In this document: positions 24,864 through 33,969 of the stretch, in pieces
Numbering within the stretch: the stretch's first letter is position 1
Layout: each line of letters begins with the position of its first letter
NCBI GenBank assembly: GCA_041751995.1
Contig: JBGSHY010000007.1
Coordinates: 54,482 to 118,481, forward strand
Origin: JANMEX01 sp041751995
Lineage (GTDB): Bacteria; Pseudomonadota; Alphaproteobacteria; Rhizobiales; Rhizobiaceae
Direction: 5' to 3'
DNA length: 64,000 bases
The notes under the pieces: generated by a model
Database searches by the model: none
The model's input: the letters and a program-made list of their open reading frames with translations, nothing else
What the model was told of the DNA's origin: nothing
Made by a program: the position numbers and the translations under genes

Positions 24864-26138
24864 ATGAATGTTCTGCTGATCGGCGCTGGCGGGCGCGAAC
24901 ATGCGCTGGCCTGGAAATTGGCCCAGTCGCCGCTACTCGAAACGCTGTATGCCGCACCTGGAAATCCGGGCATTGCCGAGCATGCAAGCCTTGCGGGCGT
25001 TGATATCAATGACCATGCGGCCGTCGTCGCCTTTTGCCAGGATGTGAAGATCGAACTGGTGGTGGTCGGGCCGGAAGCGCCGCTGGTGGCGGGGATTGCC
25101 GATGCGCTGATTGCCGCTGGGATCAAGGTGTTCGGACCGACAGCCGCAGCGGCGCGGCTGGAAGGCTCGAAAGGCTTCACCAAGGATCTTTGCGCCGATT
25201 ACGATATTCCGACGGCCGCCTATGGGCGGTTCAACAATGCGCCAAAGGCCAAGGCCTATGTGCGGCAAGTCGGCGCGCCGATTGTCATCAAGGCGGACGG
25301 CATCGCAGCGGGCAAGGGCGTTGTGGTCGCCATGACGCTTGAAGAAGCGCTTGATGCGGTTGACGCCTGTTTTGAAGGGGCGTTTGGCGCGGCGGGCGCG
25401 GAAGTCGTGGTTGAGGAATTTCTTGAGGGTGAAGAGGCCAGCTTCTTTTGCCTGTGCGACGGCAAGATGGCGATTCCGTTCGGCACGGCGCAGGACCACA
25501 AGCGGGTGGGCGACGGCGATGAAGGCCCGAACACTGGCGGAATGGGCGCTTATTCACCTGCGTCCATTGTTACAACAGAACTGACGGCGCAGGTGATGCG
25601 CGAGATCATTGACCCGACCATGCGAGGTATGGCCGAGAAGGGCTGCCCGTTTACCGGCGTGCTTTATGCCGGGCTGATGCTGACCCGCGATGGTCCAAAA
25701 CTGATTGAATACAACACGCGGTTCGGTGATCCGGAATGTCAGGTGCTGATGATGCGGCTGAAGGATGATCTGCTGCCGGTGTTGCTGGCGGCGGCCGATG
25801 GAGATCTGGAAGGCAACAGCCCGCGCTGGTCATCGGACAAGGCGCTGACAGTGGTGATGGCGGCGGACGGTTATCCGGAAACGCCTCTCAAGGGCACCAT
25901 CATCCGCGGCATTGGCGCGGCGGACCTGCAATCGCATGTGAAAGTGTTCCATGCCGGTACGTCGCTGCAAGGCAGCGAAATCATCGCCTCAGGCGGGCGT
26001 GTGCTCAACGTCACGGCGACGGGTTCAACAGTGCGCGAGGCGCAGGAGCGCGCCTATGCGGCGGTGGACGACATCGATTGGCCGGAAGGCTTTTGCCGCA
26101 CGGACATCGGCTGGCGCGAAATCGCGCGGGAGGGTTAA
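24864..26138 (+). CDS. purD: Phosphoribosylamine-glycine ligase
   Basis: 424 codons with SD GAGGTGAAGCG before ATG 24864. GARS features: 'MNVLLIGAGGREHALAWKL', 'YAAPGNPGIAEHA', ATP-grasp 'VIKADGIAAGKGVVVA', 'EEFLEGEEASFFCL', 'DHKRVGDGDEGPNTGGMGAY' and 'IEYNTRFGDPECQVLM'. It catalyses the second step of de novo purine synthesis: phosphoribosylamine, glycine and ATP give GAR. It is cytoplasmic and appears single, with the stop 1 bp from the stop of the convergent GH25-like gene. Confidence 0.97.
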   Translation: MNVLLIGAGGREHALAWKLAQSPLLETLYAAPGNPGIAEHASLAGVDINDHAAVVAFCQDVKIELVVVGPEAPLVAGIADALIAAGIKVFGPTAAAARLEGSKGFTKDLCADYDIPTAAYGRFNNAPKAKAYVRQVGAPIVIKADGIAAGKGVVVAMTLEEALDAVDACFEGAFGAAGAEVVVEEFLEGEEASFFCLCDGKMAIPFGTAQDHKRVGDGDEGPNTGGMGAYSPASIVTTELTAQVMREIIDPTMRGMAEKGCPFTGVLYAGLMLTRDGPKLIEYNTRFGDPECQVLMMRLKDDLLPVLLAAADGDLEGNSPRWSSDKALTVVMAADGYPETPLKGTIIRGIGAADLQSHVKVFHAGTSLQGSEIIASGGRVLNVTATGSTVREAQERAYAAVDDIDWPEGFCRTDIGWREIAREG

Positions 26139-26139
26139 G

Positions 26140-27207
26140 TCAGTCTGCGCGGCCTGTGGGGCGGCGGTCGAATTCGATGGACGCCGTGACAATCGGGTCA
26201 ATGCCGTAAGGGGGGATTGCGTCCGCTTTCGCAATCAGGTTTGGCGTCCGGCGCGGCAGATAGGCAGCAATGCTCGCGGCGAGTGGTTTGAATTTTTCAA
26301 CCATGCCTGAGGCCATCGCCACCAATCCTTGTGAAAATTCCTTGCTGGATTTCGGGTCTCTTGTCGGAACCAGGCCGGTGAGCGGCCAGGCGGATTTGAG
26401 GGCTTTCACATCCATGTTGGCGACATTGATGTCGATGTCCGTCCCCGTGCCTTCGATGCGGTGCGGGCAGGCGTTCTTTTTGCAATTGAGGTGGCTGGCG
26501 AACTGCCAGAGCGCATACTGGTCCCAATTGCCCTTGGGAAATGCACCGACGATTTCGGGCTTGTAGCGGGCGTACCAAAGCGGCAGGCGCGACAGAAGCG
26601 GATACTCATAGCGCTGGCGCGCGATCTGTTTGGCGGTATTCTCGTTGACGTAAAGCAACGGATGGCGGCCAAGGCGGCGATAGACATGGCGGGCGAATTC
26701 TTCGGCGTCGGCCAGCGAGATGTATTTACCGGATTCCGTATCCTCGATGTCGATGGCGATCAGTTCATCCGGCTGCGGGTCAGTGAAATCAATGAAATGG
26801 TTGGCCTGATCAATCGGGTTGCCGGCGCGGCCAAGGTGATAAGATCCCCATTTCAAGCCGAGCGCCTTGGCAAGTTCCTTGCGGGTATGAAACAGTTCGC
26901 GCGAGACCGCATAGAGCCGCCATTCGGCTTTGCAGAGGGCCTTTTCGGCATCATTTGTCGCGGTCTTGCAGCCCCAGGTGGGAGGCAGTCCGTCTGAACC
27001 CTTGTTGATGAAACCGGCAACAAGCTTGTTGCGGGCGATTTCGGCAAGGTTCAACTCGTTGAATTCATAAGCGTCGATGACGAGTGCGTGATTTTGCGAT
27101 TTCCAGGGTTTGTGGAATACCGTTTCGGCATTGGCAATCGGCGTCAAAACCAGTGCGAAAGCTGCGGCTGGCAAGAGCCGCCGGAGGAATTCCGATACGA
27201 TAATCAC
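26140..27207 (-). CDS. GH25-like (lysozyme-fold) exported protein
   Basis: 355 codons from GTG 27207, favoured because AGAGGTG lies 7 nt upstream and it gives a compact signal peptide (LLPAAAFALVLTPIANAE); ATG 27234 is an alternative. The mature domain fits a GH25 muramidase-like TIM barrel: 'HALVIDAYEF', 'KWGSYHLGRAGNPIDQANHF', an acidic pair in 'DELIAIDIEDTESG', 'LLYVNENTAKQIA', and 'LWYARYKPEI' with 'WDQYALWQF'. About 90 extra C-terminal residues have no known domain. It could cleave peptidoglycan in the periplasm. A second GH25 gene is at 53137; the two are diverged. Confidence 0.75.
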   Translation of the reverse strand: MIIVSEFLRRLLPAAAFALVLTPIANAETVFHKPWKSQNHALVIDAYEFNELNLAEIARNKLVAGFINKGSDGLPPTWGCKTATNDAEKALCKAEWRLYAVSRELFHTRKELAKALGLKWGSYHLGRAGNPIDQANHFIDFTDPQPDELIAIDIEDTESGKYISLADAEEFARHVYRRLGRHPLLYVNENTAKQIARQRYEYPLLSRLPLWYARYKPEIVGAFPKGNWDQYALWQFASHLNCKKNACPHRIEGTGTDIDINVANMDVKALKSAWPLTGLVPTRDPKSSKEFSQGLVAMASGMVEKFKPLAASIAAYLPRRTPNLIAKADAIPPYGIDPIVTASIEFDRRPTGRAD

Positions 27208-27348
27208 GCGTGTGCACCTCTTACTAGGTCTCATGGTCCGCCGATATGGTTAAGGCGCGGTAAACAGAATTGGCACGCAAACTATCATCCAAATTGTTGA
27301 CGTTTACGTAAAAAGACAGTACCCAAAATCAAGTTGGAGGAGTGCAGA

Positions 27349-29130
27349 ATGTATAAAGCGCCGGTCGGAGACATCGTCCACACCATCGTCAATGTAACCG
27401 GCATGGGCCGCGATTTGGACGAGGGCAGGTTCGGGGATTTTTCGGCTGACCTTTTGCAGGCGATCCTTGAAGAAGCCGGACGATTGGCGGGTGATGAAAT
27501 CGAGCCTGTTGCCGTGGCCGCTGAAAAGACCGGGGCGAAATTTTCCGATGGCAAAGTGACCATGCCCGTCGGGTGGAAAGCAGCATGGCAGAGCTTTGTT
27601 GATGGCGGCTGGAATTCGGTTTCTGCGCCGGAAGCCTATGGCGGGCAAGGATTGCCGCTGACAGCCTCGATGGCGGCACTGGAAATCTGGAACAGTTGTT
27701 CGCTGGCCTTCGGGCTTTGCCCGACGCTGACGATGGGTTCGGTTGAGGCCTTGAATGCGCATGCGTCGGATGCGCTCAAGGCGCTCTATCTGCCGAAAAT
27801 GATTTCCGGCGAATGGACGGGGACAATGAATTTGACCGAGCCGGGAGCGGGGTCCGATCTTGGCGGGATGCGCACGCGGGCGGAGCGCAACGCCGACGGA
27901 TCATTCCGGATTTTCGGCCAAAAGATTTTCATCACCTTCGGCGAACACGATCTTTCCAGCAACATCATCCATCTGGTTCTGGCGCGCATTGCCGATGCGC
28001 CGACCGGGACTAAGGGGATATCGCTGTTTGTCGTGCCGAAATTTCTGCTGGATGCCGATGGCAATCCGGGCAGGCGCAACGATGCGTTCTGCGCTTCGAT
28101 CGAGCACAAGCTCGGCATTCATGCGTCGCCGACCTGCATCATGATTTTCGGCGACGGCAAGGTGGAAGGCGCCGAGCCGGGCGCCGTCGGCTGGCTGGTC
28201 GGAGAGGAAAACCGTGGGCTGAACGCGATGTTCACGATGATGAATAATGCACGGCTGGCGGTCGGAATGCAGGGCGTCGCCATTGCCGAGGGCGCAACGC
28301 AGAAAGCCATCGCCTTTGCCAAGGAGCGCCGCCAGGGCCGCGCGGTCGGGTCGAAAGAGGCCGCAATGAGCCCCATCATCGAACATCCGGATGTGCAGCG
28401 GATGCTGATGTCAATGAAAGCGCAGACGCAAGCCGCGCGGGCGATTTCCTACGCCTGCGCGCACGCGATTGACAAAAGCCATGCGGAAGATGGCGATGCG
28501 GCGTCATTCTGGGCCGACCGCGCCAGTTTCCTGACGCCGCTGGCCAAGGCGTTTTCGACTGATGTCGGCATGGAGGTCGCCTCTCTCGGCGTGCAGGTGC
28601 ATGGCGGCATGGGCTTTATTGAAGAGACTGGCGCGGCGCGGTTCATGCGCGATGCGCGCATTGCGCCGATCTATGAGGGTACCAACGGCATTCAGGCGAT
28701 TGATCTGGTGATGCGCAAGCTGCCGCTAGGCAAGGGCGGGCATACAGCGGGCTACATCAAGGAACTGCGCGAAATCGCCAATGATGTGCGCAAATCGAAC
28801 AGGTCGGAATATGGCACGGCGGCGGACCGGCTGGACCGGGCGCTGGATGATGCCATCGCCGCAACGGATTTCCTGCAGTTGAAGATCGCGCAGGGCGAGG
28901 CCAATCTCGCGCTGGCCGGCGCAACGCCTTACCTCAGGCTGATTTCGCTTGCTGCGGGCGGGGCATACCTTGCCAAGGGCGCTTTGGCAGGCAATGACCC
29001 GGCACGGATGGCGCTGTGCCGATTCTTTGCCGAAAACATGCTGGCTGAAACGGCGCCGTTGAACGACAGGATCATTGCTGGCGCGGACAGCCTGCTCGAT
29101 GGGGCTGATCTGGTGCTCGGTTTGAATTGA
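27349..29130 (+). CDS. Acyl-CoA dehydrogenase, long DmdC/FadE-like form
   Basis: 593 codons from ATG 27349, with SD GGAGGAG 7 nt upstream. This is the longer acyl-CoA dehydrogenase type: N-terminal 'YKAPVGDIVHTIVNV' extension, FAD/substrate region 'GTMNLTEPGAGSDLGGM', 'ITFGEHDLSSNIIHLVLAR', 'QVHGGMGFIEETGAARFMRD', and the catalytic Glu in 'IAPIYEGTNGIQAIDL'. An additional ~120-residue C-terminal domain is typical of 3-methylmercaptopropionyl-CoA dehydrogenases (DmdC) and their relatives. It should alpha,beta-desaturate an acyl-CoA. The substrate is uncertain. It is followed by an enoyl-CoA hydratase, a logical next step. Confidence 0.92.
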   Translation: MYKAPVGDIVHTIVNVTGMGRDLDEGRFGDFSADLLQAILEEAGRLAGDEIEPVAVAAEKTGAKFSDGKVTMPVGWKAAWQSFVDGGWNSVSAPEAYGGQGLPLTASMAALEIWNSCSLAFGLCPTLTMGSVEALNAHASDALKALYLPKMISGEWTGTMNLTEPGAGSDLGGMRTRAERNADGSFRIFGQKIFITFGEHDLSSNIIHLVLARIADAPTGTKGISLFVVPKFLLDADGNPGRRNDAFCASIEHKLGIHASPTCIMIFGDGKVEGAEPGAVGWLVGEENRGLNAMFTMMNNARLAVGMQGVAIAEGATQKAIAFAKERRQGRAVGSKEAAMSPIIEHPDVQRMLMSMKAQTQAARAISYACAHAIDKSHAEDGDAASFWADRASFLTPLAKAFSTDVGMEVASLGVQVHGGMGFIEETGAARFMRDARIAPIYEGTNGIQAIDLVMRKLPLGKGGHTAGYIKELREIANDVRKSNRSEYGTAADRLDRALDDAIAATDFLQLKIAQGEANLALAGATPYLRLISLAAGGAYLAKGALAGNDPARMALCRFFAENMLAETAPLNDRIIAGADSLLDGADLVLGLN

Positions 29131-29144
29131 AGACGGGAAACAAC

Positions 29145-29897
29145 ATGAGTGAGCATATTGAAGTTTCCCGCGACGGCGCGGTCAGCATCATCCGGATGAA
29201 CCGTCCGGACAAGAAGAACGCCATCACCCGCGCCATGTACACAGTGATGACGGACACGATGCTGGCAGGCGAGGCGGATGACAGCGTGCGCTGCCATGTG
29301 ATCTTGGGCGTGCCGGGTTCGTTCACCGCCGGAAACGACATGCAGGATTTTCTGCAATACGCGATGAGCGGATCGACGGAATTGCCGGAAGTCATCGGCT
29401 TTCTGCATGCGATGGCCAGGCTGACGAAGCCGTTCATTTCAGGTGTTGACGGCCTTGCCATTGGCATTGGCACGACGATCAACCTGCACTGCGACTTGAC
29501 ACTGGCGACCGAGCGCTCGCATTTCCGCACGCCATTCGTTGACCTCGGCCTGGTGCCGGAGGCCGGATCAAGCCTACTGGTTCCGGCAATTGCCGGACAT
29601 CAACGGGCGTTTGCGATGCTGGTGCTGGGCGAAGGTTTCTCGGCGCGGCAGGCCAAGGACGCCGGGCTGATATGGGATATCGCCGGCGAAGACGAGCTTG
29701 ACGCCAAAACCATCGCGCTCGCCCAGCGCGTCGCCGCCCGGGCGCCGGAAGCAGTGAAGCTGTCCAAGGCCCTGATGAAAAGCCAGCCGGAAGCGCTGCT
29801 GCAGCGGATCGACGAGGAAGCCCGGCTGTTTTCGGAACGGCTCCGCTCCAACGAAGCGCGCGACGCGTTCATGGCCTTCATGAGCCGGAAGAAGTGA
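29145..29897 (+). CDS. Enoyl-CoA hydratase/isomerase family protein
   Basis: 250 codons from ATG 29145. Crotonase marks: 'IIRMNRPDKKNAITRAMY', 'GSFTAGNDMQDF' (oxyanion Gly), 'GVDGLAIGIGTTINLHCDLTLA' and 'DLGLVPEAGSS'. Of the two catalytic Glu of classic hydratases, the one in VPEAGSS is kept, while the earlier position is Thr/Ile (GIGTTIN). This suggests isomerase-like or altered chemistry, as in PaaG-type relatives. It lies 14 bp after the acyl-CoA dehydrogenase, so the pair probably acts in one fatty or branched acyl-CoA degradation route. Confidence 0.88.
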   Translation: MSEHIEVSRDGAVSIIRMNRPDKKNAITRAMYTVMTDTMLAGEADDSVRCHVILGVPGSFTAGNDMQDFLQYAMSGSTELPEVIGFLHAMARLTKPFISGVDGLAIGIGTTINLHCDLTLATERSHFRTPFVDLGLVPEAGSSLLVPAIAGHQRAFAMLVLGEGFSARQAKDAGLIWDIAGEDELDAKTIALAQRVAARAPEAVKLSKALMKSQPEALLQRIDEEARLFSERLRSNEARDAFMAFMSRKK

Positions 29898-29995
29898 TCC
29901 CCGCTTGAATACGGCAACGGGTGGATAGCCTTAAGCGCCTAAATCGCGAGCCCATATAAAGTGGCGCTGCGGGTCGCTTGTGCTAAACTTCAGCC

Positions 29996-31060
29996 ATGGA
30001 ACACGATCACAATCCTTCTCCGCTTTGGCCGGGTGTGCCGCTGGCATTGGGGTCAGCCGCGCTTTTCGGAGCTACACCACCTCTGTCAAAACTGCTGCTT
30101 GAAAACGTAAGTCCGTTCATGTTGGCCGGGTTGCTCTACCTTGGAGCGGGCATTGGTTTGGCGCTTTACCGGGCAGTCAGGCAATCTATTGATGCGGAGG
30201 CGCAGGAAGCATCGCTTCGGCGGGCCGATTTGCCTTGGCTGGCGGCAGCAGTCGCAATGGGTGGCATCGTCGGACCGGTCTTGCTGATGTTTGGCCTGTC
30301 GTTGATTTCGGCTTCCAGCGGCGCTTTGCTGCTGAACCTTGAGGGGCTGGCAACGATGGCCATTGCATGGCTGGTCTTCAGGGAAAATGTTGACCGACGG
30401 CTGTTGTTAGGAGCGATGGCCATTTTGGCTGGCGCGGTGCTGCTGACTTGGCAAGGGCAAGGCGTCGATTTCAACGGCGGTGGGGTTCTTATCGCCGGAG
30501 CTTGTTTGGCTTGGGGGATTGATAACAATCTCACCCGCAAGATATCGGCGGCTGATCCGACAGTGATCGCCATGATCAAGGGACTTGTTGCCGGCGTCGT
30601 CAACATTGGGCTGGCGGTCGCCATGGGTGCGTCTTTGCCAACGCTGCCTTTGATCGCGGCTTCAGCGGTGCTGGGGCTATTTGGGGTAGGGGTCAGCCTC
30701 GTCATGTTCATTCTTGCGCTTCGTTATCTGGGCACTGCAAGGACAGGTGCTTATTTTTCGCTCGCCCCCTTCATCGGAGCCGTTTTGGCGCTGCTGCTGC
30801 TTCGCGAGCCTTTAACTAATAATTTGTTGATTGCCGGTGCGCTGATGGGCTTGGGCCTATGGCTGCATCTATCCGAGCGCCATTCGCATCAACACCGGCA
30901 TGATGCGCTGGAACACGAGCATATTCATATGCATGACGGTCATCATCTGCATGTTCACGAAACGGCAGTGAACGAGCCGCACAGCCATCTCCATCGGCAT
31001 GAACCCATGAAGCATTCCCATGCCCATTTTCCCGACCTCCACCACCGCCATAAACATTAG
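29996..31060 (+). CDS. DMT/EamA transporter with His-rich C-terminal tail
   Basis: 354 codons. Residues ~10-295 hold two EamA domains and about ten membrane helices ('LALGSAALFGATPPLSKLL', 'GALLLNLEGLATMAIAWLVF', 'ALRYLGTARTGAYFSLAPF'). The final ~60 residues are extraordinarily His-rich (SHQHRHDALEHEHIHMH, HDGHHLHVHE, HSHAHFPDLHHRHKH), with about 25 His, a metal-binding tail not found in ordinary DMT carriers. The N-terminus also has 'EHDHN'. The next gene is a NicO/RcnA-type exporter 17 bp downstream, so a role in nickel, cobalt or related metal export is inferred. The SD is weak. Confidence 0.85.
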   Translation: MEHDHNPSPLWPGVPLALGSAALFGATPPLSKLLLENVSPFMLAGLLYLGAGIGLALYRAVRQSIDAEAQEASLRRADLPWLAAAVAMGGIVGPVLLMFGLSLISASSGALLLNLEGLATMAIAWLVFRENVDRRLLLGAMAILAGAVLLTWQGQGVDFNGGGVLIAGACLAWGIDNNLTRKISAADPTVIAMIKGLVAGVVNIGLAVAMGASLPTLPLIAASAVLGLFGVGVSLVMFILALRYLGTARTGAYFSLAPFIGAVLALLLLREPLTNNLLIAGALMGLGLWLHLSERHSHQHRHDALEHEHIHMHDGHHLHVHETAVNEPHSHLHRHEPMKHSHAHFPDLHHRHKH

Positions 31061-31077
31061 CGGAGCCTGATTGGGGC

Positions 31078-31794
31078 ATGTTTCAGGCATTGGTCGAGAT
31101 TCAGCGGGAGATTTATTTCGCAATTGCCAATGATATCAAGGCATTTGCCGCCAACAGCGATTGGTTCGCACTCGCCGCCGTTCTGCCGACCGCAATCGTG
31201 TTCGGTTCTGTGCATGCGCTCACTCCCGGCCATAGCAAAACCGTGCTCGCGACCTACCTGACCGGTTCACGGGCCAATATCCGGCACGGTCTTGTGACGT
31301 CGCTCATCCTGTCATTCACCCACGTCGCGATCGCTGTGGTGATTTCTGCCTTGGCGCTGCCGTTGGTTTCGGTGGCGCTTGGCAGCGTCGGGCGGGCTCC
31401 GCTTCTTGAAGATATCAGCAGGGGCCTCTTGGGCCTGATCGGCCTGTGGATGATTTGGCGCGCGGTCGCCCACCGCCACTCGGACAGTGTTGCGCAAAAC
31501 AGCATGTTCGGAATTGTTGCCGGATTGGTTCCGTGCCCGCTGACCCTGTTCGTCATGACTTTTGCCATCATGCGCGGCGTTCCCAAGGCGGGCGTCTTGT
31601 TTGCTGTGGCCATGTTCCTGGGGGTGGCTTTGACGCTTTCGGCCGTCGCGCTGATGGCGGTCTTCTTCAACCGGCCCCTGGCCTGGCTCTTTGCGTCACA
31701 CCCCACCAAGCTCATGGCGATTTCTCGGTTTATCGAAGGGATTGCCGGTCTTGTGCTTCTGGCCGTCGCACTGCGCGAAATGCTCAGGCAATAA
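31078..31794 (+). CDS. NicO/RcnA-type nickel/cobalt exporter
   Basis: 238 codons with about six membrane segments. The NicO hallmark lies in the first helix: 'SVHALTPGHSKTVLATYLTG', with His and Gly residues involved in metal recognition. Later helices hold 'VTSLILSFTHVAIAVVIS' and 'GLVPCPLTLFVMTFAIMRG'. RcnA-family proteins export Ni(II)/Co(II) across the inner membrane. Unlike E. coli RcnA there is no His-rich cytoplasmic loop; the His-rich function may be supplied by the upstream DMT carrier's tail. No RcnR-like regulator is in the window. Confidence 0.85.
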   Translation: MFQALVEIQREIYFAIANDIKAFAANSDWFALAAVLPTAIVFGSVHALTPGHSKTVLATYLTGSRANIRHGLVTSLILSFTHVAIAVVISALALPLVSVALGSVGRAPLLEDISRGLLGLIGLWMIWRAVAHRHSDSVAQNSMFGIVAGLVPCPLTLFVMTFAIMRGVPKAGVLFAVAMFLGVALTLSAVALMAVFFNRPLAWLFASHPTKLMAISRFIEGIAGLVLLAVALREMLRQ

Positions 31795-31817
31795 TAACTA
31801 TCTCGCTCATTAGAAGG

Positions 31818-32432
31818 TCACGGATAAAGCCGTGACTTCGCCCAGCCGCCTTCCACCGCTTCAAACTTGATGCGGTCGTGGAGGCGGAAGGCACCGTCTT
31901 TCCAGAATTCGATTTCGACCGGCTTGATGCGGAAGCCGGACCAGTGGGCAGGGCGGGGGATTTCGCCTATCGGGTGTCTTGCAGTGAATTCGGCGACGGC
32001 CTTTTCCAGCGCAAAGCGGCTTTCCAGCGGGCGGGACTGTTTGGATGCCCAGGCGCCGATGCGGGAAAGGCGGGGGCGAGAGGCGTAATACTCGTCGGCC
32101 TCGGCGTCAGTGACCACTTCAACGATGCCGCGGATGCGTACCTGGCGGCGCAGCGACTTCCAGTGGAACAGTAGGCCGGCCTTCATGGAGGCAAGAATTT
32201 CGCGGCCCTTGGCGCTTTCGAAATTGGTGTAGAAGACGAATCCGCGTTCATCATGGCCCTTGAGAAGCACCATGCGTATGTTCGGCAGACCGTCCTGGTC
32301 GACGGTTGCGAGCGCCATGCCGTTCGGGTCGTTGGGCTCGGACTTCGCTGCCTCGGCGAGCCATGCCTCAAACAGGGAATATGGCTCATTTGCTTCCGTG
32401 AAGTCACCGTTCGTTAACCCAGTCTCGCCCAT
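31818..32432 (-). CDS. pdxH: Pyridoxamine/pyridoxine 5'-phosphate oxidase
   Basis: 204 codons, the usual size. PNPOx marks: 'DPNGMALATVDQDGLPNIRM', 'VLLKGHDERGFVFYTNFES', 'KGREILASMKAGLLFHWKSL', 'RQVRIRGIVEVV', 'ASKQSRPLESR' and a C-terminal 'WKDGAFRLHDRIKF', 'WAKSRLYP'. It uses FMN and oxygen to make PLP from PNP or PMP in the cytoplasm. It is divergent from the lipoprotein gene at 32486, with about 53 bp of shared promoter region. Confidence 0.96.
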   Translation of the reverse strand: MGETGLTNGDFTEANEPYSLFEAWLAEAAKSEPNDPNGMALATVDQDGLPNIRMVLLKGHDERGFVFYTNFESAKGREILASMKAGLLFHWKSLRRQVRIRGIVEVVTDAEADEYYASRPRLSRIGAWASKQSRPLESRFALEKAVAEFTARHPIGEIPRPAHWSGFRIKPVEIEFWKDGAFRLHDRIKFEAVEGGWAKSRLYP

Positions 32433-32485
32433 GATTGCCTTTCGCGGTGGCCCAAATTGGCCGTCGTGTGGGGAGAGATAAACCT

Positions 32486-32899
32486 TTGCGCCGAATTTTC
32501 CAGCGCCAGTTGATGATTATGGTTTTGGTGCTGCCGCTCTGCGCCTGCGGGTCGGCAGGCGGTTTGTCGAAAGTTGATGCTGATCCGTCGCTGGTCACCG
32601 GCGCAATTCAGCAGGAAGCCCTTTCTGATTCTGCGCAGAACTCGGATGCAAATACGATCCGCAATGCAATTTCAGCTGCCAATCTTGACATGTCCGGCGG
32701 GGTTCCCCTGCTTTGGGCCAACCGTGACACCGGCAGCCGCGGCACCGTCAACCAGATCGACGAGACCGAGAAAGACGGGATAGTCTGCCGGAAATTCGAG
32801 ACCAGCCGCGAGAGTTTCGAGGGCGTTTCGCTTTATCAAGGCAATGTTTGTCTTGGCGCGGACCGGCAATGGTTCATGCAGGAATTTGCGGCTTTGTAG
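32486..32899 (+). CDS. RT0821-type small outer-membrane lipoprotein
   Basis: 137 codons from TTG 32486, chosen because GGGGAGAG lies 8 nt upstream. An N-terminal hydrophobic leader ends in a lipobox-like 'VLPLCACGS'. The C-terminal half matches the RT0821/Lpp0805 surface-protein pattern: 'AANLDMSGGVPLLWANRD', 'SRGTVNQIDETEKDG', 'CRKFETSRESFEGVSLYQ', 'GNVC'. These are short, glycine-zipper-like envelope proteins of unknown precise role. The gene sits between pdxH (divergent) and the DnaJ gene. Confidence 0.78.
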   Translation: MRRIFQRQLMIMVLVLPLCACGSAGGLSKVDADPSLVTGAIQQEALSDSAQNSDANTIRNAISAANLDMSGGVPLLWANRDTGSRGTVNQIDETEKDGIVCRKFETSRESFEGVSLYQGNVCLGADRQWFMQEFAAL

Positions 32900-32994
32900 A
32901 CGATTGCCGTTTACCCTTTAAAACCCGCACAGAAAACCGCATATAGATGGCGAATCCGGTCCAAGGGGACCTTCTTTAAATTTGAGGACAAGTG

Positions 32995-33876
32995 ATGCGC
33001 GATCCCTATCAGGTGCTCGGCGTTGCAAAAGGTGCGAGCGAATCCGAGATCAAGTCGGCCTTCCGCCGTCTGGCCAAGAAATATCACCCGGACAGCAATC
33101 CGGATGATCCCAAGGCCAAGGAGCGATTTGGCGAGGCCAATCAGGCCTATGAAATTGTCGGCGACAAGGTGCGCCGCAAGCAGTTTGATGCGGGCGAAAT
33201 CGACGGCGACGGCAAGCCGAAGTTTCAGGGCTTTCCCGGCGGTGGCGCGGGCGGCGATCCGTTCGCCGGTTTCCGCAATGCCGACGGCGGCCGTCCGGGC
33301 GGTTTCGAGTTCCGCCAATCTGGCGGTTTTGGCGGTGCGGAAGACATTTTGAAAGAGATGTTTGGCGCTGGCGCACGGGCGCGTCCACAACAAGCCCCGG
33401 CGCAGGACATGGCCTTTGACCTGCCCGTAACACTGGAAGAAGCGTATTCTGCGGCAAAAGTTGATGCGCGGCTGCCGGATGGGCGGTTGCTAGGAGTCAG
33501 CCTGCCGAAGGGGGTTGAAGACGGCCAGCAGATCCGACTGAAAGGCCAAGGCCCCGGCGGACGCGGCGATGCGATTGCCACGGTGCGGCTGCGCCAGCAT
33601 CCGGATTTCCGGCTTGAAGGCAAGGATGTGCACATCGACCTGCCGGTGTCGCTGAAGGATGCGGTTCTGGGAACCAAGGCGCCGGTGCGGACACTAACCG
33701 GCAAGATTGCGGTTGGCGTTCCTGCATGGTCATCGTCGGACAAGGTCTTGCGGCTGCGCGGCAAGGGCATGTTGAAGAAGGACGGTTCGCACGGAGACCT
33801 TTTGGTGCATGTGCGCATCATGCTGCCCGAGAAGCCCGATGCAGCGCTTGAAGCGTTCATAAAGTCGAATCAGTGA
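32995..33876 (+). CDS. DnaJ-domain co-chaperone, CbpA-like (no zinc finger)
   Basis: 293 codons from ATG 32995 (GTG 32992 is adjacent), with SD GAGGACAA. The J domain occupies residues ~1-65 with HPD in 'LAKKYHPDSNPDD'. A Gly/Phe-rich linker follows ('GFPGGGAGGDPFAGF'), then two C-terminal beta-domains ('LPVTLEEAYSAAKVD', 'HIDLPVSLKDAVLG', 'RLRGKGMLKKDGSHGDLLVH'). The CxxCxGxG zinc finger of DnaJ is absent, so this is the CbpA type, which stimulates DnaK or binds DNA. It lies between the lipoprotein and fabI on the same strand. Confidence 0.9.
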   Translation: MRDPYQVLGVAKGASESEIKSAFRRLAKKYHPDSNPDDPKAKERFGEANQAYEIVGDKVRRKQFDAGEIDGDGKPKFQGFPGGGAGGDPFAGFRNADGGRPGGFEFRQSGGFGGAEDILKEMFGAGARARPQQAPAQDMAFDLPVTLEEAYSAAKVDARLPDGRLLGVSLPKGVEDGQQIRLKGQGPGGRGDAIATVRLRQHPDFRLEGKDVHIDLPVSLKDAVLGTKAPVRTLTGKIAVGVPAWSSSDKVLRLRGKGMLKKDGSHGDLLVHVRIMLPEKPDAALEAFIKSNQ

Positions 33877-33969
33877 CGGGTTAGCTGGCGCATGGCTTGA
33901 TGGCGGCGGCTGCGTATGCGATAGGGCGACAAAATCGCACACCTCTTATCGTACAGCGGAGTACAGCGC

